From Hydractinia symbiolongicarpus (taxonomy: Eukaryota; Cnidaria; Hydrozoa; Anthoathecata; Hydractiniidae): a stretch of 64,000 bases of DNA. This document shows positions 52,987 to 60,148 of this stretch, one piece after another; positions within the stretch are counted from its first letter, which is position 1, and each line of letters opens with the position of its first letter. The stretch spans positions 6,636,001-6,700,000 of the forward strand of contig NC_079880.1 of assembly GCF_029227915.1 (NCBI RefSeq). Direction: 5' to 3'. Below the pieces are notes generated by a model that worked only from the letters and a program-made list of their open reading frames with translations, searched no databases and was not told the DNA's origin. The position numbers were made by a program, and so were the translations under genes.

Positions 52987-54246
52987 CTACGATAGTTTGG
53001 CTCTCTTCCCAACATATGCCACAACAAAAGCGACGGCAGCAGCGATTGTCATGTAGAGGTGTTTGGCTGCGTATTCCACAACTTTTGCTGCTACTCTAAA
53101 AAAGAACGAGACAACCGTACCAATAATCCCTGGTAGCGCCGCACCTGTCTTACCTGCCAGGTATTTCAAAAATTTTCCAAGCCTTTCCAGCTGTTTTTGT
53201 ATGAAACCCTTCCCTGCGGCACTTCCTGCCGCTGCAGCACCTCCACCACCTGTAACTGCGAGTACGATGGTGGAAATCAGTAGACCAACAGCCGAGACGA
53301 TGCTTGCTATAGTAATCCCTTGCTCCTTGAACAAGATTTTAAGCTTTTCAGTTAGAGATTTATTGCCTTCTGCGATTTTCATCAGCGTTTCCTTAATTGC
53401 TTTCAGTTGGCTCTGGGTATCCGAGGAAAGTAAACTGTGTGCTTCTCGTACTGCTTCCTTTTGATCTTGGAGTCGTTCTAGCTCTTCATTGGCCCTCGCG
53501 ATATCCTTGTTCCAGATAGCTAGCTGCTCCTCGGATGCCCCAGGTGTAGCCTTCTTCGTCTCAAGCCTTTTCACCTTGGCTTCTGCTTTAGCGATCTCGC
53601 TGTCGTAGAAGATCATCTTGTTTTTCCAGTGCTTTAGGTTACCCTTTAGCATTTGAAGCTCGAGGTTGAGCCCTCTTCTTTCACGCTCTGTGAAGCTGGC
53701 GCCAAAAGGAGTCCCTTGCTCTTGCTGAGACGGTAGGCGATCGATCAGGCTCTCCGTTTCATCAAGGACGTTCTCGAGCAGCGGCATCATTTCAATATCA
53801 TCGGCCTTCTGTTGCTGAGCCGCTAGGCGATCAACATGAACAATCTCGTTAAGGAGTTTCTGAGCCATTACCTTACTACCTTTTTTGGTGTAGTATAGTC
53901 GGTAAACCCCATGGCTCGCAAGCGATAAGTAAGATTCACCATGCCTTTTCGTGATCTCTATGCCATCGAAATGAAGCTGGTTTCCCCGTGCCTCAAACTC
54001 ATTGTAATATCTCGCGATTGGCTGCCCCAGCTCCTCAGCAAGGTGTTCGTAAAGATCGTCGACCTTTGATTTTAGTAGCTCTTCCCTCTGTCTTGTCGTG
54101 GTGTCTCTTGCGGAGCCGGATTGTTCCTGATCTTGTTGCTGATCTGGCGCTAAATTGGCATCAGGCTGGAGCGTACGGAAATCCTCGTCTGAAATTTTTT
54201 CCTCTGGCGTAAAGTCGTCTCCTTCGTATATTGGATTAATCGGCAT
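52987..54246 (-). CDS. Coiled-coil membrane protein of Polintons
   Basis: This frame of 419 aa is intact. Residues 1-55 are acidic and low-complexity. Residues ~190-305 are strongly charged and heptad-like (coiled coil). Three hydrophobic segments follow at about 311-345 (glycine/alanine-rich), 369-392 and 397-413, and the protein ends in basic KRAKLS. I recognise the C-terminal membrane architecture from a widespread protein of animal Polintons; its role is unknown and a virion membrane or scaffold role is plausible. Two copies of the iterated element are translated in the same frame, as DRLAAQQ at 139-145 and DRLPSQQEQG at 169-178, exactly 30 codons apart. AATAA lies a few bases before the start, which is divergent from the capsid gene 38 bp away. 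Confidence 0.7.
   Translation of the reverse strand: MPINPIYEGDDFTPEEKISDEDFRTLQPDANLAPDQQQDQEQSGSARDTTTRQREELLKSKVDDLYEHLAEELGQPIARYYNEFEARGNQLHFDGIEITKRHGESYLSLASHGVYRLYYTKKGSKVMAQKLLNEIVHVDRLAAQQQKADDIEMMPLLENVLDETESLIDRLPSQQEQGTPFGASFTERERRGLNLELQMLKGNLKHWKNKMIFYDSEIAKAEAKVKRLETKKATPGASEEQLAIWNKDIARANEELERLQDQKEAVREAHSLLSSDTQSQLKAIKETLMKIAEGNKSLTEKLKILFKEQGITIASIVSAVGLLISTIVLAVTGGGGAAAAGSAAGKGFIQKQLERLGKFLKYLAGKTGAALPGIIGTVVSFFFRVAAKVVEYAAKHLYMTIAAAVAFVVAYVGKRAKLS
53715..53742 (+). repeat. Iterated 28-bp element, copy 3
   Basis: CTTGCTCTTGCTGAG followed by ACGGTAGGCGATC. It is inside the coiled-coil membrane protein gene, read on the minus strand as DRLPSQQEQ. Confidence 0.75.
53805..53832 (+). 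repeat. Iterated element, copy 4
   Basis: TTGCTGAGCCGCTAGGCGAT is an exact core, 90 bp from copy 3 and in the same gene and frame (DRLAAQQ on the minus strand). Confidence 0.75.
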
Positions 54247-54284
54247 TGCATTTATTTGAAACGAATATCAGCTAATAATAAAGC
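54247..54284. promoter_or_regulatory. Divergent intergenic start region
   Basis: Only 38 bp separate the starts of the coiled-coil protein (-) and the capsid protein (+). Both sides carry the start-adjacent motif: AATAAATGCAATG on the minus strand and AATAATAAAGCATG on the plus strand. The region is AT-rich and must hold the promoter elements for both genes unless these lie in coding sequence. Confidence 0.5.
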
Positions 54285-55568
54285 ATGAGTAACATATTCG
54301 GAACTAAGCTCGATCCCTACGCGGAGATTAAAACAATGATGGCTATAAAAGGTAAGAAGCAGCGTGTAAAAGTAAGTCATGTCCCTAGTAGGATTAATCA
54401 GAACGAGGACTTGTATGTTGACATCCCCAACATGGGGCAGAACGATGTAATTATTCCAGGTAGTATCAAACTACTTTTTGATCTGGAACTTACGGGAACA
54501 AACACAAAGCGCACTATCGTCAGCAATATAGGTAAATCCTTGGTGCAAAATCTTCGTATCACTTTGAATAGCAACGAGGTGCAAAATATTAGCGACTACA
54601 GGGTGCTCGCTACCTACAAGGACCTATGGCTGCCCAAGTTTGATCGGGAAAACAACTTGATCCTAGAGGGGATCAATCCGAACGACGGTACAATCCGCGC
54701 CCTACAGGTAAAAGCGACTGATCATGTAGGCACGGATGAGGAAAGAGCGATCGTCGCAGCTTATGGCAGCACGTTTTGTATTCCTCTAGGAAAAATGTTT
54801 GAATTGACACGAGACTTGCCGTTCTACCAGCCAGGGCTACACGATAGGCTGCAATTCGTTATACATTTTGCATCGTACGGTGACGTTATCAAAGATGCCG
54901 GTACCCCAGCTGTTGAAAGCACGGCAGCTAAACCCGCAGACAGTGCGTACAAGATCACTAATATCGCACTAGAGTTTGACAAGGTCAATAACGAGGGTCT
55001 CGCGAGCGCTATGATGTCACGGTATAGTCGTTTGGCGCTACCCTATGAAAGGGTACTCCGTAGCAAGGTTGTCACGATAAAAAAGGCTGATACCAGCTAC
55101 AATTTGCAAATTGATACTCCAGCAAAAAGTTTGAAAGGCGTTTTACTGCTCTTTGTAGACCCTGGAAAAGTAAAGGCTTACTCGGGTGCTAACGAGGTCT
55201 TCTACAACCCAAAGATCGAAAAAATCTCGATCACTGTCGAGGGTGAGCCTAATGAGCTCTACACGCACGCGATGCTCCCGAAAGATCACCTCAAGCAGAT
55301 CGTAAACTTATTCGGTAGCCACGATTCAAAGGTGACAATTGGGCAGTTCTTCACAGAGAGATACGCCCTGTTTGTTGATTTCCGAGCATCACCTGATCAT
55401 AGTCTCCATGGTTCGGGAAGGCCGTTACAGAGATTGTCAGACGGTATAACCTTGCATATGACAAAGAAAGCAGACGGAACAACGGGGGATATTAAATGCT
55501 ACGTTTTCCTACTTCAAGATGCTCAGCTGAACATCTTAGATGGGCGTTTTCACAGTGTCGAATATTAA
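54285..55568 (+). CDS. Major capsid protein, double jelly-roll type
   Basis: This intact frame of 427 aa is the likely main capsid subunit of the virus form of the element. Features that I match to Polinton/adintovirus-type capsid proteins are the N-terminal beta block (NEDLYVDIPNMGQNDVIIPG), the IGKSLVQNLRITLNSNEV strand pair, DLPFYQPGLHDRLQFVIHF near the middle, a second jelly-roll half (~240-420) and the end QLNILDGRFHSVEY. Length is slightly below the usual 450-650 aa. It is followed within 8 bp by the small membrane protein and then the integrase, a capsid-integrase cluster on one strand. The start has AATAAAGC directly before the ATG. No stops or frameshifts were seen, unlike four other genes here. 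Confidence 0.82.
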   Translation: MSNIFGTKLDPYAEIKTMMAIKGKKQRVKVSHVPSRINQNEDLYVDIPNMGQNDVIIPGSIKLLFDLELTGTNTKRTIVSNIGKSLVQNLRITLNSNEVQNISDYRVLATYKDLWLPKFDRENNLILEGINPNDGTIRALQVKATDHVGTDEERAIVAAYGSTFCIPLGKMFELTRDLPFYQPGLHDRLQFVIHFASYGDVIKDAGTPAVESTAAKPADSAYKITNIALEFDKVNNEGLASAMMSRYSRLALPYERVLRSKVVTIKKADTSYNLQIDTPAKSLKGVLLLFVDPGKVKAYSGANEVFYNPKIEKISITVEGEPNELYTHAMLPKDHLKQIVNLFGSHDSKVTIGQFFTERYALFVDFRASPDHSLHGSGRPLQRLSDGITLHMTKKADGTTGDIKCYVFLLQDAQLNILDGRFHSVEY

Positions 55569-55575
55569 AATAAAG

Positions 55576-55974
55576 ATGGCAACTATCGGTGTTCTTGTGG
55601 CTGGTGCTGCGATTAACGCTCTAGCATTCTCGGGGAGTAACTATTTGTTCAGTAAGCTGTCAGGCCATGGTGAGGAAGAGAGGAAGCGGCACGACAAGGC
55701 GATTGAGCAACTGCAAGCTGCTCAAGCACAGTGGGTACGTGACAGGCAGGCAAAGATTGATTGGTATAACCATCAACGAGAGCTGAAAAGGCAAGCTGGA
55801 GAGAGCTTGAAGAAGCTTGATGAAGGCATGAGAGACTATTACATCGCAACGATCGAGAAGGCTCCTAAGTTATCCGACTTCTACACGCCCAGCAAACAGC
55901 AACAAGACGGTGAGCTAACGTTCATCGTTGGATCCTTAGCCCTCCTTAGTTTTGCAGCGTACAAATGGGCGTAA
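55576..55974 (+). CDS. Small membrane protein downstream of the capsid gene
   Basis: I place the start at the ATG at 55576 (protein ~132 aa), because it follows the capsid stop at 55568 and has AATAAAG directly before it; the frame is open a further 36 bases upstream. The N-terminal ~22 residues (MATIGVLVAGAAINALAFSG) are a membrane segment or signal anchor. They are followed by a charged coiled-coil-like stretch (EEERKRHDKAIEQLQAAQAQ), a SDFYTP segment and a C-terminal hydrophobic helix. This two-helix protein is a conserved neighbour of the capsid gene in animal Polintons as I know them, of unknown function. Confidence 0.65.
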   Translation: MATIGVLVAGAAINALAFSGSNYLFSKLSGHGEEERKRHDKAIEQLQAAQAQWVRDRQAKIDWYNHQRELKRQAGESLKKLDEGMRDYYIATIEKAPKLSDFYTPSKQQQDGELTFIVGSLALLSFAAYKWA

Positions 55975-55996
55975 TCGTTTTCGACATGTAATAAAC

Positions 55997-57040
55997 ATGT
56001 CGAAACATATCATTACTCCAGAAAAAGCGAAAAAATTAAGCAGTATTTACTATACCCCTGAAAATTTATGGACTGATCGGAAGGCTGTTAAATTGCTCGC
56101 TGAGCACAGTGGACTACCTAGAAAGAAAGTCGTACACTGGCTATCTCGCCAGTTGCTCTGGCTTAGACATATTCGAGGACCTAAAAGGATTGATTACCCG
56201 CATTTTACAATCACAAGGCCTAATGAAATGCAACAATTTGATTTGCTCTACATGCCTCATGATCACCTGTATGGCTCGAAATACAAATATGTCCTCACAG
56301 GGATCGATGTAGCCTCGAGATACAAGGTAGCTAGACCACTGAGAACGAAGAAAGCCAGCGAAGTCGCCGACATGATCAAGGACATTTACGCGAAGCCCGG
56401 AGGCAAAGCAGGACCTTTACGCTATCCGAAGACCTTCCAGTGCGACAACGGTAGTGAGTTCAAGTCAGATGTGACAAAACTGCTAGAGGGCAAAGAGGTC
56501 GAGATTAAGCACGCAACCACCAAATATCATCATACGTTCACAGCCTTTGTCGACTCTTATAACAAGGTGCTTGCAGAGAGACTGTTCAAGTCCCAGGATG
56601 CACAAGAGTTGGTCACTGATGAGACTAGTAGCATCTGGGTCATGCACTTGTACACCATCGTAAAAAGCATGAACAATACCAGGACTGCCATGATCGGCAT
56701 GAAACCTTCAAAAGCGATCAAGATGGATGAGGTACCGCTTACGAAAGATCGCCTGGAGCAAGAAAAGCCTCTACCTGAGGACGGTCTTTACTTGTACCTG
56801 CTGCAACCAGGCGAGGAGCATGGTGATGCGAAAAGACGTGCTACTGACGCTTTTTGGAGTAAAAAGACATATAGACTCGATCGTGCTCTTGCTGAGCCGC
56901 TAGGCGATATCGAGCAGCAACCAAACAACCGTGTGCTATATTACTTGCAAGACGGGCTAGAGCGGAGCTTTGTTTCAGAAGAACTCATGGAAATTCCAGA
57001 ATATGTTGAAGTACCTCCAGAGCATGTGAAACAATGGTAA
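55997..57040 (+). CDS. Integrase (retrovirus-like, rve fold) with altered active site
   Basis: This 347-aa Polinton integrase would insert the element into host DNA. The start at 55997 is chosen over an upstream ATG at 55952 because it has AATAAAC before it and avoids overlap with the preceding gene. After an N-terminal helical region come QQFDLLYM (D82), QCDNGSEF (D150) and FVDSYNKVLAERLF, where the third catalytic position (residue 186, codon 56552-56554, GAC) is Asp. Spacing D150-186 is exactly the 35 residues of DD35E enzymes, so a Glu has been replaced by Asp. Conserved MNNTRTAMIGMKPSKAI and the C-terminal VLYYLQDGLERSF block follow. A copy of the iterated element (ALAEPLGD) sits just before the latter. 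The frame is intact, but activity is doubtful. Confidence 0.88.
   Translation: MSKHIITPEKAKKLSSIYYTPENLWTDRKAVKLLAEHSGLPRKKVVHWLSRQLLWLRHIRGPKRIDYPHFTITRPNEMQQFDLLYMPHDHLYGSKYKYVLTGIDVASRYKVARPLRTKKASEVADMIKDIYAKPGGKAGPLRYPKTFQCDNGSEFKSDVTKLLEGKEVEIKHATTKYHHTFTAFVDSYNKVLAERLFKSQDAQELVTDETSSIWVMHLYTIVKSMNNTRTAMIGMKPSKAIKMDEVPLTKDRLEQEKPLPEDGLYLYLLQPGEEHGDAKRRATDAFWSKKTYRLDRALAEPLGDIEQQPNNRVLYYLQDGLERSFVSEELMEIPEYVEVPPEHVKQW
56884..56908 (+). repeat. Iterated element, copy 5 (inside integrase)
   Basis: TGCTCTTGCTGAGCCGCTAG followed by GCGAT. This is the only copy inside a plus-strand gene, where it is read in another frame as ALAEPLGD. From what I know of the family it lies between the conserved TYRLDR and NRVLYYLQDG blocks and looks like added residues. 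Confidence 0.75.
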
Positions 57041-57147
57041 ATTTCTCGAGCCCGAGCCATTTCACAGGTTCCCCTACTACGGGGAAACCGCTCAGTTGAT
57101 ACCCATAAGCGTAGTTTTTGTAATCTATCAGGGTTACAAAAAAAATC
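57041..57147. terminator. Convergent gene end with two hairpins
   Basis: Between the integrase (+) and BRO (-) ends there are two inverted repeats. TTCCCC (57069-57074) pairs with GGGGAA (57081-57086) around a 6-nt loop. TTTTTGTAA (57115-57123) pairs with TTACAAAAA (57134-57142) around a 10-nt loop. Together they could mark or protect both transcript ends. In a eukaryotic or viral setting a direct terminator role is an inference. Confidence 0.45.
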
Positions 57148-57918
57148 CTAGATCTCGGCAAGCTCCATCAATCTCTGATGTGTATAATTACGACCTAATC
57201 GAAAGTGCCTTGGACGTTCGGGATTTACTTCGATGCATCCACGCTCTCGGAGCCAGTTGTAATGTACAATGGCATTTGGGGTTTCTGCAAGAACGAAGAG
57301 TTGACTGTTGGGATGATCTGTTAACTTGTTGCGAATTTTTTGCGCTACATAGCCTTGTTGCCCACATATAGCGACATACGGATATTCATCATCGTTATTC
57401 TTTTGGATTATAACCATTCCGTTATCCTTTCTAGGGTCCTCAAGGCGAGGAACGGCTCGGTTATGTAGTTCTTCAATTTCTTGCTCTTGTACGGCTATCG
57501 TTCAATCCTTGTACTCCAATTCGTCGTTGAGCAGTGCCAGCACCGCTTGATTTTCTTCTACAATTCCAGCAAGCTTGCGGACCTCTCGAGGTAAAACCTC
57601 TTCAACAACCCAATCCAAAAATAGTGCTGCTTCAGGTCTGCCACACCTCAAGAGGAAGCAATAAAGGCCTGGCTCCGTCAGTAAAACTGTATCTTGCTGG
57701 GGGTGAACAGATCTGTCCACCCTCTGGTGGTCAACAACAGCGTCACCTTTCCGTATTTTGTACTTGTTGGGAACAAGTCTCTGAATAGCTTTTACTCCCG
57801 CTTCCCTCTTATAGCCCGCGGCTCTCCAAACATCGGAGGCTACGATGCATTGACCTTTATCCTGAACAAAGAATGATCGGACTTGCTTTCCTTTAAAGTA
57901 ATCAACCACAAGAGACAT
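57148..57918 (-). pseudogene. BRO-N domain protein, interrupted by TGA
   Basis: The 5' part (57502-57918, 138 aa) is a Bro-N domain: GQCIVASDVWRAAGYK, then TVLLTEPGLYCFLLR, then ALFLDWVVEEVLPREVRKL. BRO proteins are DNA-binding-type proteins of large DNA viruses and mobile elements. A TGA at 57502-57504 interrupts the frame, which then stays open in the same phase through a charged linker into a C-terminal domain to the TAG at 57148-57150 (YPYVAICGQQGYV, HFRLGRNYTH). I recognise this C-terminal part as the usual partner of Bro-N in animal Polintons, so both belong to one gene of about 256 codons. The stop could come from CGA by a single CpG transition. The gene lacks the AATAAA-type start motif seen at other genes. 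Confidence 0.75.
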
Positions 57919-58064
57919 TTTGCTTGTGAGTTTTTGGAATTTCGGGGATCATGTTGCATGGACGGTGCTCTTTGAAACGTGCTAGTTAATGTGAACCTGT
58001 GGCTCACATTAATACTTACCTCAGGGCACCATCTAATAGGACGAAGCCGTCGTGCTATATGCAT
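57919..58064. promoter_or_regulatory. BRO upstream region with hairpin
   Basis: The gap upstream of the BRO start contains a 9-bp perfect inverted repeat, TTAATGTGA (57986-57994) and TCACATTAA (58004-58012), separated by ACCTGTGGC. It may be a dyad binding site or the transcript end of the gene on the right. Nothing else was recognised here. Confidence 0.4.
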
Positions 58065-58106
58065 CTATAAGTGCTCGGAGTCTACCTCGAATATCGGGGT
58101 CTCTTG

Positions 58107-58131
58107 TGCTCTTGCTGAGCTGCTAGGCGAT
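58107..58131 (+). repeat. Iterated element, copy 6
   Basis: TGCTCTTGCTGAGCTGCTAG followed by GCGAT (one core mismatch). It lies downstream of the small unknown gene, in an open minus-strand frame where it would read SPSSSARAQE, the third frame seen for this element. Confidence 0.7.
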
Positions 58132-58221
58132 ATTCCTTTCCATTCACTTGAGTCCCTCGAGAGAGAGATGAAGATATCGTGGGGATTGCCGTTGTTATTT
58201 CTGAGCTGCTTGCGGGTTTGT

Positions 58222-58458
58222 TTAAAACGGGCTGGAAGGGATCTGAAAAGACGATTTATCTTGGTCTCCATATTTTTCATCTTGTAGTTTTGGAATAATT
58301 CCAACCAGGTTGCTTGGAACAGAACTCATCACGAGGTCCAATAACGAAAAAAACTGAGGAAGCCATGGATATTTTTCGCATAACTCTTCAATATCCCGAG
58401 TCGTGTTGGCTCTCAAAAGAGCTTGATACACAGCTTTAATTACGCTCTCATTATCCAT
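58222..58458 (-). CDS. Unknown small protein, possibly frameshifted
   Basis: The frame encodes 78 aa (starts MDNESVIKAVYQALLRANTT, contains EELCEKYPWLPQFFSLLDLV). It begins 22 bp after the ATPase stop, in the same direction. I do not recognise it. It is mostly helical by composition with an amphipathic leucine-rich middle. A second minus-strand frame overlaps its end and continues open to 58065 (LFRSLPARFKQTRKQL, PHDIFISLSRDSSEWKG), so the original gene may have been longer and carry a frameshift near 58230-58260. In a related element the adenain-type protease could be expected in this gene set, but I see no His/Asp/Cys catalytic pattern here. Confidence 0.35.
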   Translation of the reverse strand: MDNESVIKAVYQALLRANTTRDIEELCEKYPWLPQFFSLLDLVMSSVPSNLVGIIPKLQDEKYGDQDKSSFQIPSSPF

Positions 58459-58479
58459 CTTTTCTTGTATGTCAAGAGT

Positions 58480-59059
58480 CTAACCAACAATCTTGTAACT
58501 TCTAGGATGCTCCAGTCTTACGTACAAGCAAGCATTCTTGGACTTCTTGAGCTGAGCCTTAATAATGGAAATTTCTTCCCTACTTGGAATTACATCGTTC
58601 TCTTCATGAATGAGCTCAAACTCCTTCCGATTCTTCGGATACCAGACAAAAAGCTGTTTCATTTGATCCCTTACTGTTATTGGGATCTTCTTATATCTTT
58701 GTGTTAGTAGCTAGAGACTGTGCTCGCGATGTCTACCCGAAACAGCTAGTTCTAGCAACGCACCACGAGTTTTATCAAGGCTATCGTCGGCTATCATATC
58801 GTCAACGATAAACAACGTCTCTTCGCCCGCCAGCAACGACGACAGTTTTTGGATCCATTCGAACAGCTGCTCCTTGGGCTCCACCAGGAACACGTAGTCA
58901 TCCCTCCATAGCAAGGACCTCTCGAGATAAAATGACAATGTTGTCGAAATGCTGCCTATACTCGTTATCAAGCAAATCCAGGACACGCTGCGTCTTGCCA
59001 CAGCTTGTCGGCCCAGTAAAGATTGCCGTATGCGGCTCCTTGACAATGTCTAGAGTCAT
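58480..59059 (-). pseudogene. A32-like packaging ATPase, frameshift and TAG
   Basis: This gene would encode the ATPase that packages DNA into the capsid. From the ATG at 59059 the frame reads MTLDIVKEPHTAIFTGPTSC and Walker A GPTSCGKT (58991-59014). It runs to about 58928 and then would stop at 58898-58900. The homologous reading continues in another frame (LWRDDYVFLVEPKEQLFEW, Walker B LFIVDD at 58798-58815, SGRHR). That frame hits a TAG at 58711-58713 where family members as I know them have Trp, then continues in phase (KQLFVWYPKN) to 58480. About ten residues seem to be missing at the frameshift, so a short deletion of a length not divisible by three is likely. AATAAA precedes the start. 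Confidence 0.8.
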
Positions 59060-59236
59060 TTTATTTTAGGTCCTTCGGGTCACTCGTGCCCGTCAGGACG
59101 GAGCCGAACCTTACTCCCGTGGAGCCGCCAGGCGATGTAGGGCGCTTACTTAGAGATGAAGCGGTTACCTTTTCTAATGTTTTTGCTTGCCCACATTGGT
59201 TGGGTATTTGTATAGTGTAGTCTTCTCGTTGGTCAA
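59060..59236. other. Non-coding gap with one iterated element
   Basis: I see no convincing gene in this 177-bp stretch. It contains copy 7 of the iterated element and lies upstream of the ATPase start, so it may carry its promoter and the 3' end of the small membrane protein transcript. Confidence 0.4.
59110..59136 (+). repeat. Iterated element, copy 7 (intergenic)
   Basis: The left half is diverged but the core GGAGCCGCCAGGCGAT is intact, in the gap upstream of the ATPase gene. Confidence 0.65.
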
Positions 59237-59479
59237 CTATTTTGGGGGCATTATGGAACGCTTATACCACCCTTGTTTTATCGCGTAATCGTCGAATAAT
59301 ATCGCTCCTGTCATATAGCCAGCGAGCTTCAAGCCGTCCTCCATGTCCATCTTGGCCCCCGGTCTAGAAACTCCCAGAGCCTTTTTCGCGCCTAGCGCCA
59401 AGACAATAGTATAGGATACTAGTCTGACAGATTCCCACAAGGAATCGACGACTTCTTTCTGATACTCTTTGCTGCTCAT
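59237..59479 (-). CDS. Small membrane protein, 80 aa
   Basis: The frame is intact. The N-terminus is charged (MSSKEYQKEVVDSLWESVR), followed by hydrophobic segments around residues 20-31 (LVSYTIVLALGA) and 50-63 (LKLAGYMTGAILFDD), ending KRSIMPPK. I recognise the general layout as a conserved small two-helix protein of animal Polintons, with no known function. It starts at an ATG directly preceded by TAATAA, 10 bp after the stop of the gene on its right, in the same direction. Confidence 0.6.
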   Translation of the reverse strand: MSSKEYQKEVVDSLWESVRLVSYTIVLALGAKKALGVSRPGAKMDMEDGLKLAGYMTGAILFDDYAIKQGWYKRSIMPPK

Positions 59480-59489
59480 TTATTATAGG

Positions 59490-59888
59490 TTATCGCATCT
59501 TGAAAATGTCAATATTACGCCCTTCCGCTGACACGGTCGCCAGGCGATCGCGTTGCTTTTGCGTGGGTTGAGACGGCCCTTGCTCATGCTGAGCCGCCAG
59601 GCGATCCGCTGGCGCACCTGTGGAGACAGTTTCAGCAGGCTTCTTACGTATGTAATAGACTGCCACGCAAACAGCAAGTACGGCAGCTAGACCTCCAGCG
59701 ACATAGAGACTGTCTGGGAACTTGTGAGGACCTGCGACAGGTTCCTGACCCTCTTGCGAAGTACTTTTGCCCAAGTTCTTCTGTAAGTCAGCCTTGTTCT
59801 TGCGATTCCATTCAGCAAGTCTCTTGCCAGCAGCAACACGACCCTCATTCTTCTTGGTTATGACTTGGTTAGATTGTTCTTCACTCAT
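59490..59888 (-). CDS. Single-pass membrane protein, 132 aa
   Basis: The frame is intact. The basic N-terminal half (EGRVAAGKRLAEWNRKNKAD) is followed by a membrane helix at about 61-81 (SLYVAGGLAAVLAVCVAVYY) and a proline/glutamine-rich tail. The N-terminal AAGKRLAEWNRKNK segment is a recurring feature of a small Polinton protein as I know it. The tail carries two copies of the iterated element in the same frame: ADRLAAQHEQG, and a degenerate DRLATVSAEG. Much of the tail is thus made of this element. The start is preceded by AAATAA. The gene probably shares a transcript with the 80-aa gene to its left. Confidence 0.6.
   Translation of the reverse strand: MSEEQSNQVITKKNEGRVAAGKRLAEWNRKNKADLQKNLGKSTSQEGQEPVAGPHKFPDSLYVAGGLAAVLAVCVAVYYIRKKPAETVSTGAPADRLAAQHEQGPSQPTQKQRDRLATVSAEGRNIDIFKMR
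59527..59550 (+). repeat. Iterated element, copy 8 (partial)
   Basis: GCTGACACGGTCGCCAGGCG followed by ATCG retains the CGCCAGGCGATC half. It is translated on the minus strand as DRLATVSAEG, the same frame as the other minus-strand copies. Confidence 0.55.
59579..59606 (+). repeat. Iterated 28-bp element, copy 9
   Basis: CTTGCTCATGCTGAGCCGCC followed by AGGCGATC is the best match to the consensus. It is translated on the minus strand as DRLAAQHEQG. Confidence 0.8.
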
Positions 59889-59932
59889 TTATTTAGACTT
59901 GCCCTTGGAAAAATAGTAGATGAAAAGAGGTT

Positions 59933-60027
59933 TTTATCCGAAGTGCCCAGATCGGGGGTAGAGGTGACTGTCGATTCAAACGACGGCAAAGCTGTGCAAG
60001 TCTTTATCTGAAGTGTCCAGATCGGGG
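59933..60027. repeat. 25-bp direct repeat, 70-bp period
   Basis: Units at 59933-59957 and 60003-60027 differ at two positions, both C/T (for example TTTATCCGAAGTG versus TTTATCTGAAGTG). Both end in CCAGATCGGGG. Confidence 0.75.
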
Positions 60028-60030
60028 CTG

Positions 60031-60070
60031 GTAGGTGGGGGTGGTGGGGCACGTTTCATACCCCACCTAC
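60031..60070. repeat. 10-bp inverted repeat, G-rich arm
   Basis: GTAGGTGGGG (60031-60040) pairs with CCCCACCTAC (60061-60070) around a 20-nt loop that contains further G runs (GTGGTGGGGC). A hairpin or a G-rich structure is possible. Confidence 0.65.
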
Positions 60071-60120
60071 AACGAAGGAAAAGTTATCGCTTTAAACGAT
60101 CAAAGGCACGCTTGGGCTAA

Positions 60121-60148
60121 AAATTTTGTAAAGAGCTTTACAAAATTT
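60121..60148. terminator. 13-bp perfect hairpin before the Fic gene end
   Basis: AAATTTTGTAAAG and CTTTACAAAATTT are exact reverse complements with only AG between them. It sits 15 bp beyond the stop codon of the Fic gene (60164), the right place for a 3'-end signal, but a dyad binding site is also possible. Confidence 0.5.

Noticed and set aside
53063-53464. Plus-strand frame opposite the coiled-coil membrane protein
   Set aside because: It is an antisense shadow of an alanine/glycine-rich membrane segment.
57096-57371. Plus-strand frame downstream of the integrase
   Set aside because: It lies over the hairpin region and the C-terminal part of the BRO gene on the other strand and resembles nothing.
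59535-59552. Cyanobacterial HIP1 octamer GCGATCGC as explanation of the iterated element
   Set aside because: Only copy 8 contains the octamer; the other copies continue differently after GCGATC, and the host context is eukaryotic.
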